DNA from: Heterohyrax brucei
Lineage: Eukaryota; Chordata; Mammalia; Hyracoidea; Procaviidae
DNA: 64,000 nucleotides
Direction: 5' to 3'
Assembly: GCA_028571685.1 (NCBI GenBank)
Contig: CM053162.1
Location: forward strand, 7,878,001 to 7,942,000
A model generated the notes under the pieces. The model saw only the letters and a list, made by a program, of their open reading frames with translations, did no database searches and was not told where the DNA came from. The position numbers and the translations under genes were made by a program. This document shows, in pieces, positions 19,004-32,455 of this stretch. Every line of letters begins with the position of its first letter. Position 1 is the first letter of the stretch.

Positions 19004-19899
19004 TGGTATTGGGTGTATAAATACTTAATATTGTTATGCCCTGTTTATGCTTTGAATCTTTCAGCAATAAATATTGAGCATCTTTGTCCATGATGGTGGA
19101 TCTTACATTAAAGTCTATTTTATCTGAGATTAGTACTGCCACTCCTGCTCTTCTTTATATGTTGTTGGCTTAGTATGTGTTTTTCCATCCTTTGATTTTC
19201 AGTTTGTTCATAGCTTTGAGTCTTAGATGTGTTTCTTGTAAGCAAGATATAGACGGTTCATGTCTTTTGGTCCACGATGTCACTCACTGTATCTTTATTG
19301 GAGCTTTCAGTCTATTTACATTAAGTGTAATTATTGACAGGTGTGTTTGGTGTAGTCATTTTGATGCCTTCATTTTTGTGTTGTTGATGGTTTCTATGTT
19401 TTTCTCAATAGTCTGTTCTAGATCATTCTTCTTTCTGGATTGACTTATCATATTTTTCAGTGTTGATTTTGTGTTTGCTGAGACTCCTGTGTTATGCCTC
19501 TTGTTTTGATATGTTACACTGTTATTTTACTTTGTAGCTACTTCTAAGATCCCCCTTACTATTCTAAGGTTAAACCAGACTTTACCTTCTGCATGCCTTT
19601 TCAATTTCTTCTCCATCTGAATGAGTTATACCTACAATAGTATTTTCCTCTCTTTACTGTGATGAATCTTAGTTTTCATGTTATGATCGCTGATTTCCCT
19701 CCTTTAATAACTTAGCTTTGATTGAGCTTATTGACTTCCCTGAATAAGATTCTGGATCCCGTGTCATACGTCGCTTCCTTAAGTGTACATTTAATGTTTT
19801 TGTTTTTCTAAGCAAAGCTTCTTTCAGTATTTCTTGTAGTTTTGGTTTGGTTTTTACAAAGTCCCTAAGTTTCTATTTGCGAATGTCTTAATTTCACTG

Positions 19900-20640
19900 T
19901 CATGTTTGAGAGACAATTTTATAGTATATATAATTCTTGGTTGAAGGTTTTTCTGCTTCAAGGCTTTGAAATGTGTAATCCCACTGCTTTGTTGCCAACA
20001 TTGTTTCTGCAAAGAAGTCAGATGAAAGCCTACAGGTCTTCCCTCTGAATGTTAGCTTAACTTGGAGCCTTGCTGTCTTTAAGAGCTTTTCTTTATGTTT
20101 CATTTTATTAAGCTTGATTATAATATGTTTTGCTGTCTTTCTTTTGAGGTCTGGGTTTTGTGGCATTTGATACACATCTGGGATATCTACATTTTCTTCT
20201 TTAATAATTTCAGGGAAGTTTTCTATCAGTAACTTTTCTAGAAATGCTCTCTGTGTTTTCATCTATCCCTCCTTTTTCAGGAATTCTAATTATTTATAGA
20301 TTATTCATCTTAATAGAGTCCTATCTGTATCTTAATGTTTCTTTTTCTTCTTTCTTTTTTTTTTTTTTCTAATTTCTCCTCATAAATGCTGGTGTCAGTT
20401 GCTCTGTCCTCAAGATTACTGAGTCTGACTTCCATCTCTTCAATTCTGCTCTTTTGGCTTTAGATTGAATGGTCTGATTCTATAATTTTGTTATTGATTT
20501 GCTGGATTTCAGATTATTGGTGTCCTATCAGTTCAAATAGCTTAGCTATTTTTTCATTTTGTTCTGCTGTATTTTGTTTAATGTGTAGGAGTGCTCTATA
20601 TGTAATTCTTTTGTACTAGACCTCTGATAGTTTCAGAAAG
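19900..20640 (-). pseudogene. L1 ORF1 remnant
   Basis: The minus-strand frame 20262-19900 reads as the C-terminal half of L1 ORF1 (RNA-binding chaperone): 'KTARLQVKLTFRGKTCRLSSDFFAETM' contains the conserved region that ends in the 'RRxWxxIF'-type block, here 'TKQWDYTFQSL'. The more N-terminal coiled-coil portion extends toward 20640 but is broken, with a T tract at 20355-20370. A similar C-terminal piece recurs at 24892-24662. Confidence 0.75.
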
Positions 20641-21789
20641 GCTTCATTTGGGAAGTTTTTTGGTTCTTTATTTTGAGAGTTTTTTGGAGCCATGAGGGAC
20701 TGCTTCTTTAAATATTTTGCTATGGTCTGTTGTCTATGTGCCATCTAGAAGTGATTTGATTCCTCTGGTGTTACGTCAACAGGGTCTGAGGCATAGTTCT
20801 GAGAGGGGAGTTGATTACTGGCACTCTCTACATACTCTACTGACTAGCCCCAGGTGGACTCTCTGGATGGGGGACAATCTCTGCCTCCTGGCTGGCAAAG
20901 ATGGTGCCCTACTTATGGAATCACTGGGGGGCTGTCAGCCAACTCTACAATGTGGGTCAGTGAAGGATAGGAGAGAAGCTGCCAGGCCTCTCAACAGTCA
21001 GATCTTCAGTCCTTATTTGTAAGTGGGGAGCTAAGTACTGAAGAAAACAGTTAGGCCCCCAGGAGTGGCAGGCTCCACCTTCCAGCTGGCAATGAGAGTA
21101 CCTCATAGGCTGTCCCAGATGCTATTACTTGTTGTAAAGTGGGGAGAGGATAGGGCTTTCCAGCTGTCCTCTGACAGGCCCCACCTGTGAATCTAAACAC
21201 AAATTCTATCCTGCTTTTCTGCTGGAGAAGCACTTGTCAGACAGGCCTCTGCTCAGCTTGAAAATCAGCTGCAGCTAAGGCCCCCAGCTGGGTGACTCCG
21301 CCTCCCAGCTGACCCAGATGGCATCCCAGCCTAGCTGCCCTTCCTGTCATGAAACAGCAGTCTATGGCACAGCTCAGAAAAGAGAGGGTAGAGGGGTAGT
21401 GGTGGCCTCAGGAGCCAGGTGCTCAGTATGTGGCTATTCCACGGACTCTCTCTGCTACACTGTACACTGTTTACTTAAATGCAGTAGTTCAGCAAATTTG
21501 GCTCATGACCAGTCCCCTTCTCCCAGATAACAAAGGTGTCAGTTCTCACAGTTTTCCGAACACAGTGAATCAGCAGGAACAGGGGTCAGCAGCCACTGGC
21601 TCATCTTTGAGAGGGGTAGTTTAGTATGATACTGGTGCCTAGTCAAATCTGACAATAATATACCAGGTCCTAGGGCTCCCCAGATGTACACTGCTCCATT
21701 CAGTTATCATTCCACATCTTAGTTCTCAGAGAGTATCAAGCAGTTGTGTGTTTAGTCTGCCATCTTGATCCTGCCTCCCTCTTTTGTTT

Positions 21790-24700
21790 CTTGCAGTAAG
21801 GTCTTGTAGTTCTCTCTGTATAGATCTTTTTTTCTCTAGTTAGATTTATTCCTAGGAATTTTGTCTTCTTGGACGCTATAGAAACTGTTACTGATTTGAT
21901 GATTTCTTCTTTGATGATCTCTTTGTTGGTGTAAAGGAATCCTGATTTACTTATTTTTATCTTCTATCTGGATACTTTGCTGAACTCTTCTATGAGTTCC
22001 AGTAGTTTCCCTAAGGAGTCTTAAGGATTCCCTGCATATAAGATCATATTATCTGCAAAAAGGGAGATTTTTACTTCTTATTTGCCAGTGTGTGCATACC
22101 CTTTATTTCTTTGTCTTGTCTAACTGCTCTGGCTAGAATCTCTAGTAAAATGTTGAACAGAAATGTTGAGAATGGGAGTCCTTGTTTAGTTCCTGTTCTC
22201 AAGGGGAATTGTTTCAGTCTCTCTCTATTCAGGATGATGCAGGCCATTCCCCTTATCAGGCTGAAGAATTTCCCTCTACCACTATTTCACTGAGAGTTCT
22301 TAACATGAATAAGGATTGGTGTTTGACACCTTTTCTGTATCATTTGACAAAATCAGGTGATCCTTGTCTTTTGTGCTATTTATGTGGATGATCACATCAA
22401 TTGTTTTTCTGATGTTGAACTCAACTTGCATCCCTGGTAGGAACCCTACTTTGTCATGATGAGTTATTTTTTTTAATATGTTGTTGAATTCTATTGGCAA
22501 GGATTCGGTTGAAGATTTTTACATCTAGGTTCAAGAGTGATACTAGTCTGAAATCGCCTTTTTTTGTTGAATCTTTCCTGGGCTTTGGTATCAGGGTTAT
22601 GCTGGCTTCATAGAACGAATTTGGGAGTATCCCATCCCTTTCTATGGTGTGAAATAGACTCAGTGGTATTGGAGTTAACTCCTCTCAAAAAGTTTGGAGG
22701 AATTCTGTAGTGAAGCCATTTGGGCCAGAGCTTTTTTTAGTTGGTAATTTTTTTGATGACTTTTTCAACCTTGTCCTTTGTAATGGGTTTAATAATTTGT
22801 TCTCCTTCTTCTGATGATTTTGGTAGGCAATCTGAATCTAGGAATTTGTCCATTTTCTTCTAGTTTTTCAAATCTGTTAGCATACATTCTTTCATAGTAT
22901 TCTGTTATGATACTTTTTATTTCAGCTGGGTATGTTGTGATATCTCCCATCTCATTTCTTATTCGGGTTATTTGTTTCCTTTCCTGTTTTTCTTTTGTAA
23001 GTGTAGCCAATGATTTATCAATTTTATTGATCTTTTCAAAGAAACAGCTTTAGCTTTTCTTAATCTTTTCAATTGTTCTTCTATTCTCTAATTCATTTAG
23101 TTCTGCTCTAATCTTATTATCTGTTTTCTTCTGGCGCCTGAGGGGTTCCTCTACTGATCTGCTTCTACTTGTTGAAGCTGTAGGGTTAATTCTTCAGCTA
23201 GGGTCCTTTCTTCATTCTGGGTGTGTAAATTTATGGAGATAAATTGTCCTCTGGGCACTATTTTTGCCTTATCACATAGGTTCTGGTAGGATGTGTTTTC
23301 ATTCTCATTAGATTTCATAAATTTCCTTATTAGTCCTTGATTTCTTCTATAACCCACAGCTTTTTCAGCAAAGTGTTGTTCAGTTTCCATGAGTTCAAAT
23401 TTCTACCTACGATTTTTCTGCTATTGATTTCAACTTTGATGGCTTTGTTGTTTGAGAAGATGCTGTGGCTATGGTTTTGATTTTGTTGAGACTTACTTAA
23501 TGTCCTAGCACATGATCTATCCTGGAAAATATTCCATGTGCATTGGACAAGAAGGTATTCTTATATGTTAATGGGTAAAAAGTTCTGTAAATGTCACCAA
23601 TGTCTAATAGGTTAATTGTTGCATTAAGATCTTCTGTATCTTTACTGAGCTTTCTTCTGGATGATCTATCCATTACTGAAGGTGAAGTGCTTAAGTCACC
23701 AACTATTGTTTTGGAGTGATCTGTCTCAGTTCTTAATGTAGGTCAAGTTTGTTCAATGTATTTAGTTGCTATGATATTGGGTGCATAAATATTTAATATT
23801 GTCATATGCTGCAAATGTATTGAACCTTTCAGCAATAAGTAGTGACCATCCTTGTCCATGGTGGAGGATTTTACATTAAATTCTATTGTATGAGGTTAAT
23901 ATTGCCACTACTGCTCTTCTTTGTATTTTGATAGCTTGGTATATATTTTACCTTCTTTGATTTTCAGTTTGTTCCTATGTTTGAGTTTAAGATGTGTTCC
24001 TTGAAAGAAACATATTGATAGATTGTACTTTTTTATCCAAGTTTTTGCCCTCCCTTTTTTAGAGTATTCAGTCCACTTCCATTCAGTGTAACTGTTGACA
24101 GGGATGGGTTTAGTACTGTCATTTTGAAGTATTTATTTTTGTTGATGTTTCCTATGTTTTTCTTAATATTCTGTTCTGGGTCGTTCTTCTTTATGAGATG
24201 ACATTTCATCATATTCAGGGTTGGTTTTGCGTTTGTTGAGACTCCTGTCTTATGTTTCTTGTTTTGATATGATGCACTGCTATTTTGCTTTGCAGCTACC
24301 TTTATGATCTCCCTTCCAATTTTAAATTTAAACCCAATTTTAACTTTTACATATCTTTTTAACTTCCTCTCCATTTGAATGAGTTGTCCCTACTGTAATA
24401 TATCCCTCTTTTTAGTGTGATGATGTCATAGTTTTCATGTTAAGATCCTTGGTTCCCTTCTCTTAATATTACAGCTTTGATTGAGCTTTTTGACTTCCAT
24501 AAGAGATTAGGACTCGACAGCAGTGTTGTTTTTTTGTCATTTGTTTGTTTTAAGTGAATACGATTCTGGACACTGTGTCCTGCATTGCCTCCTTAAGTAC
24601 ACATTTGATGTTTTTCTTTCTAAACAAAGAGCTTCTTTCAGTACTTCTTGTAGCTTTGGTTTCATTTTTTAATAAGGTCTCTAAACTTATGTTTATCTGT

Positions 24701-26830
24701 ATATGTTTTAATTTCACCTTCATATTTGAGAGACAATTTTGCAGGGTGAATAATTCTTGATTTGAAGTTTTTCTCCTTCAAGGCCGTGAAAGCTTCATGC
24801 CAGTGCCTTCTTGCCAACATCTTTTCTGCCAAGAAGTCAGAGGAAAGCCTACAAGGCTCCCCTTTGTATGTTAGTTTTGTTTTAAGCCTCACTGCCTTTC
24901 AGAGCCTCTGTTTATGATTTATTTTTTTAAGCTTGATTATAATATGTCTTGGTGTCTTTCATTCGGAGTCCACTTTTTGTGGGAGTTTATAAGCATCTTT
25001 GATATGTACATTCTCTTCTTCATAGTTTCAGGGTAGTTTTCTCTCAGCAACTCTACAACAGTACTCTGCATTTTCAGCTATCCATCCTTGTTTGGGAACT
25101 CCAATTATTCATAGATCATTCCTCTTATAGAGTCCTATATGTTTCTTCATTTTTCTGATTTGTTTTCTCCTCATAACTGCTGTGCCAGTTGCTCTATCCT
25201 GAAGCTCACTAACTCTGGCTTTCTTCTCCCTAGTTCTTCCCTTTTAGCTTTGCATTGTGTTGTCTAATTCTGTACTTTTGTTATTGATTTGTTGAATTTC
25301 AGATCATTGGTGTTCCATTAGTTCAAACAGCTTACTTAGCTTTGTCTTTTTCTCTGCATTTTGTTTAATCTCTATAATGGCTCTATCCATACTTATTTCG
25401 TACTTGACTTCTGATAATTTTCAAAAGGATTCTTTATCTGGGAAGTTTTCTGATTCTTTATTTTGGAAATTTTCCAGAGACATGATAGACTGTTTCTGTA
25501 TATGGCTAGCTATTGATTGTTTCCTTTGTACCATCAAGAAACTGTTCAGTTTCTCTAGTGTTACCTTGACAGAGCTGAGGTATAGTTCTAAGAGTGGAAT
25601 AAGGGCACTGTGTACTCTAGTGACTGGTTCCATGTAGACTCTCTGGGGTGGCAGTCCCCACCTCCTGGCTGCTAAAGGTGGGTGCTACTTCTGATGACTC
25701 TCTGTTGCTACACTGGTCAAGCCTATGATGTAACTGAGGGAATGGAAGACAGAATGATGCCACCCTCCTCAGCTATCCAGTACCACTGACCTTTGTAGAT
25801 GTGCATAGCTTAAAAATTGCTTATTTGCTGAGAGGGGTACTGTGCAACACCCAATGAAACCAACTGGTCCATCAAGGGTGATAGGTTCCACCTCCTGGAT
25901 GGAAAAGATGGTGTTCTACTTATGGACTAATCGTGGGACCATCAGCCAATGCTATGATATGTATCAGTGAAGGGTGGTAGAGATACTGCTACCCCATTTA
26001 GCTGTTGGTTCTTCAGGAGAGCTTATTTTAAAAAAAGTACTCACTGCTGAGCAAGGAGGGGTCCATCAGCTGCCAAAATCAGTCAAGACCATGGCTGTGA
26101 CAGGCCCTTCTTTCAACTGACAACAGAAGTACCTCATAGGCCATCCCTTGATGTTATGATGTGATTCAAAGAAGGGAGAAGCAAGGATTTGCCACCCACA
26201 TCTGCCAGGCCCCACCCATAACTCTAGGCACAATCATCTTAAATGCAGCTTTTCTGCTGGAGAAGCACTATCAAGACAGAGACTGCTGCTAGACATAAGA
26301 ATTAGTCCCAGCTGGGACCTCCTGTGTGGATGACTCCACCCGTCAGCTGCCTATGTCATGGTCCTGCCTGAGCTGGCCTTCCTGCCATGACTCAGCAGAA
26401 TCAATGTCACAGCTCATAAAACAGAGGGTTGAGGTACACTGGTGCCCTCATTTAGCAGCTGGGCTCTCAATATGTGGTCATCCCAAGCCGAGTCTCTGTG
26501 CTGCACTATATGCTGCTTACTTAAGCACTATAGTTCAGCATGTTAGCCGGCTCATGTCCAGTTCCCATGTCCCAGATAATAACAAAGGCAGCAGTACCTG
26601 CTGTCCTCCTAAATGATGCATAAGAAGAAGCAGGACTCAGTATGCCACTGTCTTGTCTTCAGGAGAGGTAGTTTTCCCATTACTGGCACCTAGTCCAATC
26701 TGTCAACCCTACGCTGGATCCTAGGGCTCCCAGTATGTCCACACTACTCTGTTCAATTATCGTTCCAGGCCTTAATTCTCAGACATAATTGAGAAGATGT
26801 GTATCTAGTCCACCATCTTGGCCCCACCCC
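21790..26830 (-). mobile_element. Second L1 LINE, minus strand, lacking its 3' part here
   Basis: On the minus strand it begins at 26830 with 'ggggtggggccaagatggtg', the L1 5' terminus, then 5' UTR (to about 25600), ORF1 (C-terminal piece 24892-24662), endonuclease and part of the reverse transcriptase, ending about 21790 where the full-length L1 is inserted. It parallels 16630-21779 closely, so both belong to one family. The expected ORF2 C-terminal 1.5 kb is missing between this piece and 12926-14062, so an internal deletion preceded or accompanied the nesting. All frames are broken. Confidence 0.75.
24662..24892 (-). pseudogene. L1 ORF1 C-terminal remnant (second L1)
   Basis: 76 codons reading 'LTYKGEPCRLSSDFLAEKM' then 'RRHWHEAFTALKEKN'. 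This is the conserved C-terminal domain of L1 ORF1p, better preserved than the copy at 19900-20262. Stops lie on both sides. It would have been the RNA-binding trimer protein of the L1 particle. Confidence 0.75.
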
Positions 26831-28312
26831 ACTCAGATTCTTCAATTTCATGTCTCCAAAATTCATCATAGTTCTTTATCATTGAACAGTATTCAACTGT
26901 ATGAATATATTATACTTTTTTAATCTATCTTTCCATTGAAGGGCACCTAGGTTGATTCCATCATTTTGCTATTGTGTACAGTGCTGTGATGAATGTTGTT
27001 GTGCATGTATCTTTTTTATGTAGCAGCTTTTATTTCTGCAGGATATATTCCGAGAACTGGGATTGTTGGATCATATGGTATCTCTATTTCTAGCTTTTTA
27101 AGAAAGGGTTAAATAGAGTTCCAAAGTGGTTGTACCATTTTACATGTTCACCAGCAGTATAATAATGTTGTAGTCTCTTTGTAGATTTTCCAACATTAAT
27201 TATTTTGTATTTATGTATTAATGCCAGTTTTGTTGTGGTGAGGTGATACTCACTGTAATTTTAATTTACATACCTCTGATAGCTGATGATGGAGAGCATT
27301 TTCACACATATCTGCTGGCCACTTGGATGTCTTCTTTTGTGAAGTGTCTGTTCATATTCTTTGCCCATTTTTAAATTGAATTAACTGTCATTTGGTTGTT
27401 GAGGCTTTACAGTGTCTTGTAGATTGCAGATATTAGATGCTGATTAGGTTTATGGTACCCAAATTGTTCTTCATAGTCTGTAAGTTGTCTTTTTATGCTT
27501 CTGGGAAAGTATTTGGATGAGCATAAATGGTTGATTCTTAGGAGTTTCCAGTTATCTATTTTCTCTTCTGGTGTTTCTGCATTTTGCAATCAGTTTATGC
27601 CTTGCATTAGTGTTTCTAGTGTTCTGTCTATTTTTTCTTCCATGATCCTTATTGTTTTAAATTTGATATTTAGGTCTTTAATCCATTTTTAACAGTTTTT
27701 TGTGCATGGTGTAAGGTATTAGTCTTCGATGTTTTTGCAGACTGTATCCAGTTATGATAACACCATTTGTTAAAGAGTCTGTCTTTTCTCCAGTATACAG
27801 TATTTGGGTCTTTGTTAAATATCAGCCAACATAGGTGTATAATTTTATGTCCAAAGTCTCAGTTTTGTTCCATGAGTCTAGGTGTCTGTTCTTGTACCAG
27901 TACCAGGCTTATATGACTAGTGTAGCGATGTAGTAGGTTCTAAAGTTGGGTAGTATGAGTCCTCCCATTTTTTTCTTCTTCAACATTGCTTTGCTTATCT
28001 ACGGCTTCTTCTTTTTCCATATGAAGTTGATGATCTTTTTCTAGCCTTCAATAAAAAAATGCCTTTAGAATTTGTATTGGGATTGCATTGTATGTGTACA
28101 TCACTTTGTGTAGAACAGACATTTCCATAATGTTGAGTTTCCCTATCCATGAGCAAGGCAGTTTCTCCACATATGTCTCTTTTAGTTTCTTGTAGCAACA
28201 TCTTATATTTTGCTTCATATAAGCATTTTACATCTCTGGTTAGATTTATTCCTAAACATTTTATCTTCTTGGGGGCTATTGTAAATGGTACTGATTTACT
28301 GATTTCATCTTT

Positions 28313-29987
28313 TTTATGTCTATTAAATTTAATAAAACTACCATTTTTAATAAACAAGCAGCATTTAACTGAGTACTGTTATCAAATGTACTAAACATTT
28401 ATTAACAAGAAAGTACTGATTTTTAAGTGTCACATGCTATTCTGAAGTAAACATGTACACTAGTGTCACACTTTCCTATATGAATTTCTTTAAAACTATT
28501 TTATACTTAAGTATCTTGCAATGTGTACAGAGAACGAAAATACATTTAATGGGATATGTCAATAGAACAATAACTTACATTAAATACATTAAATATCTGT
28601 AACTTTTTAAAGCATTTCACTGAAACAACCACTTTTTCTCAGCTTTGCTAATTGTCTTAAGTATACAACCAGCCTGAAACAAATGTTAGTATGTAACTAC
28701 AACCATAATTTTTAAAAAAATATGTTAGTGTATTCACTTGACCAAATTCTTAGTTATCTTTTACAGGCTTCAATGTTGTGCTTGAAAACAAAACTGTGTT
28801 TGACTCCAGAATAAGTAAGAGAAACATAAGATATTTCAGAGTTGTGTTCTACTACGCAATGATAAAGAACAACGATGATTTCAGGAAACATCTCATAACC
28901 TGGTTTCAACTGAAGGACATTAGGTTGAGTGAAAGCAGTCAGCGACAGAAGGACAAATATTGTATTAGACCGCTTCTATAAGAACTTAAAATCATACCCA
29001 TGCATAGAAGAAAAGACTCTTTGAAGGCTGCAAGGGTGAGGGGTGAGGGAGATAGAGTTTAGATTAGATAGTTGTTAGAAATTTGGTTGGGTGAAATTGG
29101 TGACAGCACATGTTAGTAAGAAGATCAATATTAACCGGATTTCAACACAACTTGAGTACTCCTCCCATCGTAAGCCAATATTGCAAGGACAGAGTAGCTG
29201 GGGAGGGGGCCAGGGACTATGCTGTCAGGGGAACTTGAAGCCAATTGGCACAACTAGCGTTTTGCTAATGAGGACTCTCTGCACCCCAAATTGGTGAGTA
29301 GCGTCTGGGGTCTTAAAAGCTGCCAAGCTGCCATCTGAGGGTACAGCAAATTGTCCCAACTCAGAAGGAACGCATGATCACCGAGGTCCATAATGACATG
29401 GGGGAAAGAGAGCCCAGAAGACAAAAAGACCCAAGTGAGTGGGTGTTTACATTGACTCGTGACCAGAACAACCAGATGGTGCCTGGTTGCCACCAGTGAT
29501 AGCTATGTGGAGTCTCACTGGCAACACAAGAATAAATAGGGGTGCACCCTGAGATCTCCACTAAAATACTGCAATTGATAGTCCAGGGGCTTCGGAGTTC
29601 CCCTTCGAGCATGGTCCCTGGCCCTGATGCTACCCCTGTCCATAAATCATAATGAATGTCAACTCTTTGGACAGCAATGGATTGGACTTGGTGACATAGA
29701 GTAACCATATTTTGTAGGCACTTTATGGTGCTATGCATCTATAGCATGTTGTCCTGCTGACCCCATACTGGAGGAAGGGGAGTGGGTGGAGAGGAGGAGA
29801 CAGGAGACTGTTGGGAGGATAGGACATGTATGGAGCAAAGAGGAAGAGTGTGCTGTCACCATGCAGGGAGAGCAGTGGAAGCTGCACATAGGTGAGCATA
29901 CAAATTTATATGGAAATGCACATTTTCATTCAATCATAATAAAAAAAAAGAAAAGAAAAGAGTTGTGTTCTTTTGTCTTTCAGTTTG
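28313..29987 (-). pseudogene. Retroposed 3' end of an unidentified transcript (processed pseudogene-like)
   Basis: TGATTTCATCTTT is duplicated at 28300-28312 and 29988-30000, a 13-bp target duplication inside L1 ORF2. Read on the minus strand, the insert ends with an ATTAAA-type signal about 25 nt before a short A run (28310-28315 as T). These are hallmarks of L1-mediated retroposition of a polyadenylated RNA. Excluding the later L1 insertion (28851-29958) the retrocopy is about 550 bp, AT-rich and without a coding frame, so it looks like a 5'-truncated 3' UTR. I do not recognise the source gene. Confidence 0.7.
28851..29958 (+). mobile_element. 5'-truncated L1 3' end (plus strand) with 13-bp TSD
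   Basis: It begins in the very end of ORF2 ('cgcaatgataaag') and continues through the complete 3' UTR to an A-rich tail (29939-29958). AGAGTTGTGTTCT is duplicated exactly at 28838-28850 and 29959-29971. The intact 13-bp duplication and good match to 4340-5136 mark it as one of the younger L1 insertions. It sits inside the retrocopy at 28313-29987. Confidence 0.88.
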
Positions 29988-30711
29988 TGATTTCATCTTT
30001 GATGGTCTCTTTGTTGGTGTACAGGAATCCAACTGATTTTTTTCATGTTTATCTTGTATCTTTATACTTCACTTAATTCTTGTATTAGTTGCAGTAGTTA
30101 TTTTGGTTGATTCTTTAGGATTTTCTGTGTATAGGATCATATCACCTGCAAATAGAAATAATTTTACTACTTCCTTAGCATTTTGAATGTCCTTTATTTC
30201 TTTATCTTACCTGATTTCTCTGACTAGAACCTCCAGCACAATGTTGAATAGAAGTGATAATGGACTGCACCCTTGTCTGTTTCTAGTTTTCAAGGGGAAT
30301 GCTTTCAGAGTCTTTCCATTCAGAATGTTTGTTGTAGGTTTCCTATAGATACCCTTTTCAATACTGAGGAATTTCTCTTCTATTCCTATTTTGTTGAGAG
30401 GTTTTAACATGAATGGGTGTTGCACTTTGTTAAATACCTTTTCTTCATCAATTTATATCAATATCATCAATATAAAGTGGTTCTTGTTTTTTTCTTTTAC
30501 TTGTATATTTGATTACATTGGTTGTTTTTCTAATGCTGAATCATCTCTGCATCCCTGGTATGAATTCCATTTGGTCATAGTAAATTTTTTTCTTTTTTCA
30601 TGTGTTGTTGAATTCTATTGGCTAGAGTTTCTTGAAGAATTTTGGAACTAAGTTCATGGAAGATATTGGTATCTAATTTTCCTTCTTTGAGGTGTCTTTA
30701 CCTGGTTTGGG

Positions 30712-31235
30712 TGTCATGGATTGAACTGCGTCCCCCCAAAATATGTGTAGCCATGTGGCTGGGCCATGATTCCCAGTATCTTGTGACTGCCCTCCATTTT
30801 GTGGTTTTCCTATGCTGTATTTTAAAGGATTAGGGTGGGACTGTAAACCCCTTTATAAGATCATCTCCCTGCTCCACTGTAAAGGGAGTTTCCCTGGAGT
30901 ATGGCTTGTCCCACCCTTAATCCTTTTAGCCTGCAAGAGATAAAAGGAAAGAGAAGCAAGCAGAGAATTGGGAACCTCGTACCATTAAGAAAGCAGCACC
31001 AGGAGAAGAGCACATCCTTCAGACCTGAGGTTCCTGTGCCAAGATGCTCCCTGGACAAAGACTAATGAAATACCGGACTTTCCTCCAGAGCCGACAAGGG
31101 GGAAAGCCTTCCCCTGGAGCACACACCCTAAACATGGACTTGTAGCCTACCGGACTGTGTAAGAATAAACTTTCCTTTGTTAAAGCCATCCACTCTGTGG
31201 TATTTCTGTTAGAGCAGCCCTAGCTGGCTAAAATA
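30712..31235 (+). mobile_element. MaLR-type solo LTR
   Basis: 524 bp, starting 'tgtcatggattgaa' and ending 'gagcagccctagctggcta', the start and end pattern of ERVL-MaLR LTRs. It has an AATAAA near 31163 and is flanked by TTGGG/TTGGA, a 5-bp duplication with one change. Five sister copies lie at 40101, 44937, 46351, 52401 and 52985. No internal sequence is present. Confidence 0.75.
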
Positions 31236-32420
31236 TTGGATATCAGGGTTATGCTGGCTTTATAGAGTTGAGTTTAGTAGTTCAACATTTTCTATGCTCT
31301 GAAGTAAGTTTAGTAATAGTGGTGTTAACTGTTCCCTGAAAGTCTGGTAGAATTCTCCAGTAATGTGATCAGGGCCTGGCTTTTCTGTTGTAGTTTTTAA
31401 AATTATGTTTTTCTTCTCTTTTGTTAAGCGTTTATTTTTAGTTTTTCTATGTCTGTTTGTGTTAGTTCAGGTAGGTAGTGTTTCTGAAAAATTGTCCATT
31501 TCCTCTGCCAAGCCTAGAGTACAATTTTTCATAGTAGTCTGTTGTGATTTTTTTTTTTTTAATTTAAATTGGATCTGGTGTGATATCTCCTATCTTGTTT
31601 CTTATTCACATTATTTGTTTCCTTTCCTGTTTTTCTTTTGTGAGTTTGGCCAGTGGTTTGTCAATTTTATTGATCTTTTCACAGAACCAGCTCTTGATCT
31701 TGTTAACTCTTTCAATCATTTTTTTCTGTTCTCTAATTCATTTAATTTTTCTCTAATTTTTATTATTTGCTGTCTTCTGTTGCCCTAGGGGTTCTTTTGT
31801 TCCTCTTTTTCTACTTGTTGAAGTTGAAGGGTTAATTCTTTGATTTGGTCCCTTTCTTCTTTTTGGATGTGTGCATTCATTGAGATAAACTGACCTCTGA
31901 ATACTTCTTTTGCTGTGTCCCAAAGGTTCTGCTAGGATGTGGTTTCATTCTCATTTGTTTCTGTGAATGTCTTTATTCTGTCCTCGATTCCCTCTGTAAT
32001 CCAGCAGTCTTTGAGCAAGGTGTTGTTTGGTTTCCATGTTTGTTTTTTTTTTAATTCCCCTTACTTTTTTTGCAATTCATTTTGACTCGCATAACTTTAT
32101 GGTCTGAAAAGATGCTTTGCATTATTTCAATGCTTGGGATTTTGTTAGGGGTTGCTTTAAGACCTAATATGTGTTCTATTCTGTAGAATGTTCTGTATTC
32201 AGTAGAAAATAAGGTATACTTGTCTGCTGTTGCATGGAGTGACCTGTATATGTCTATGAGGTCAAGTCGGTTGATTGTGACATTTAGATCTTTTGTGTCT
32301 TTATTGAACTTCTTTCTGGATGTTCTGTCCACCACTGAAAAAAGTGGTGTTTTAAAGTCTCCTACTATTTGAAACTGTCTATCTCACTTTTCAATGCTGT
32401 TAGTTTGTCTGGTGTACTTA

Positions 32421-32455
32421 GCCAAGCCAAGTGCTGTCGAGTCAGATCTGACTGG
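32421..32455 (+). repeat. About 35-bp SINE scrap in L1
   Basis: 'agccaagccaagtgctgtcg' plus about 15 bp inserts into otherwise continuous L1 text ('gtctggtgtactt' to 'ctctattttgggtg'). The same core occurs at 38198-38226 and, inverted, at 63663-63700. It resembles the start of the A-rich part and body of the local SINE. Confidence 0.5.
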
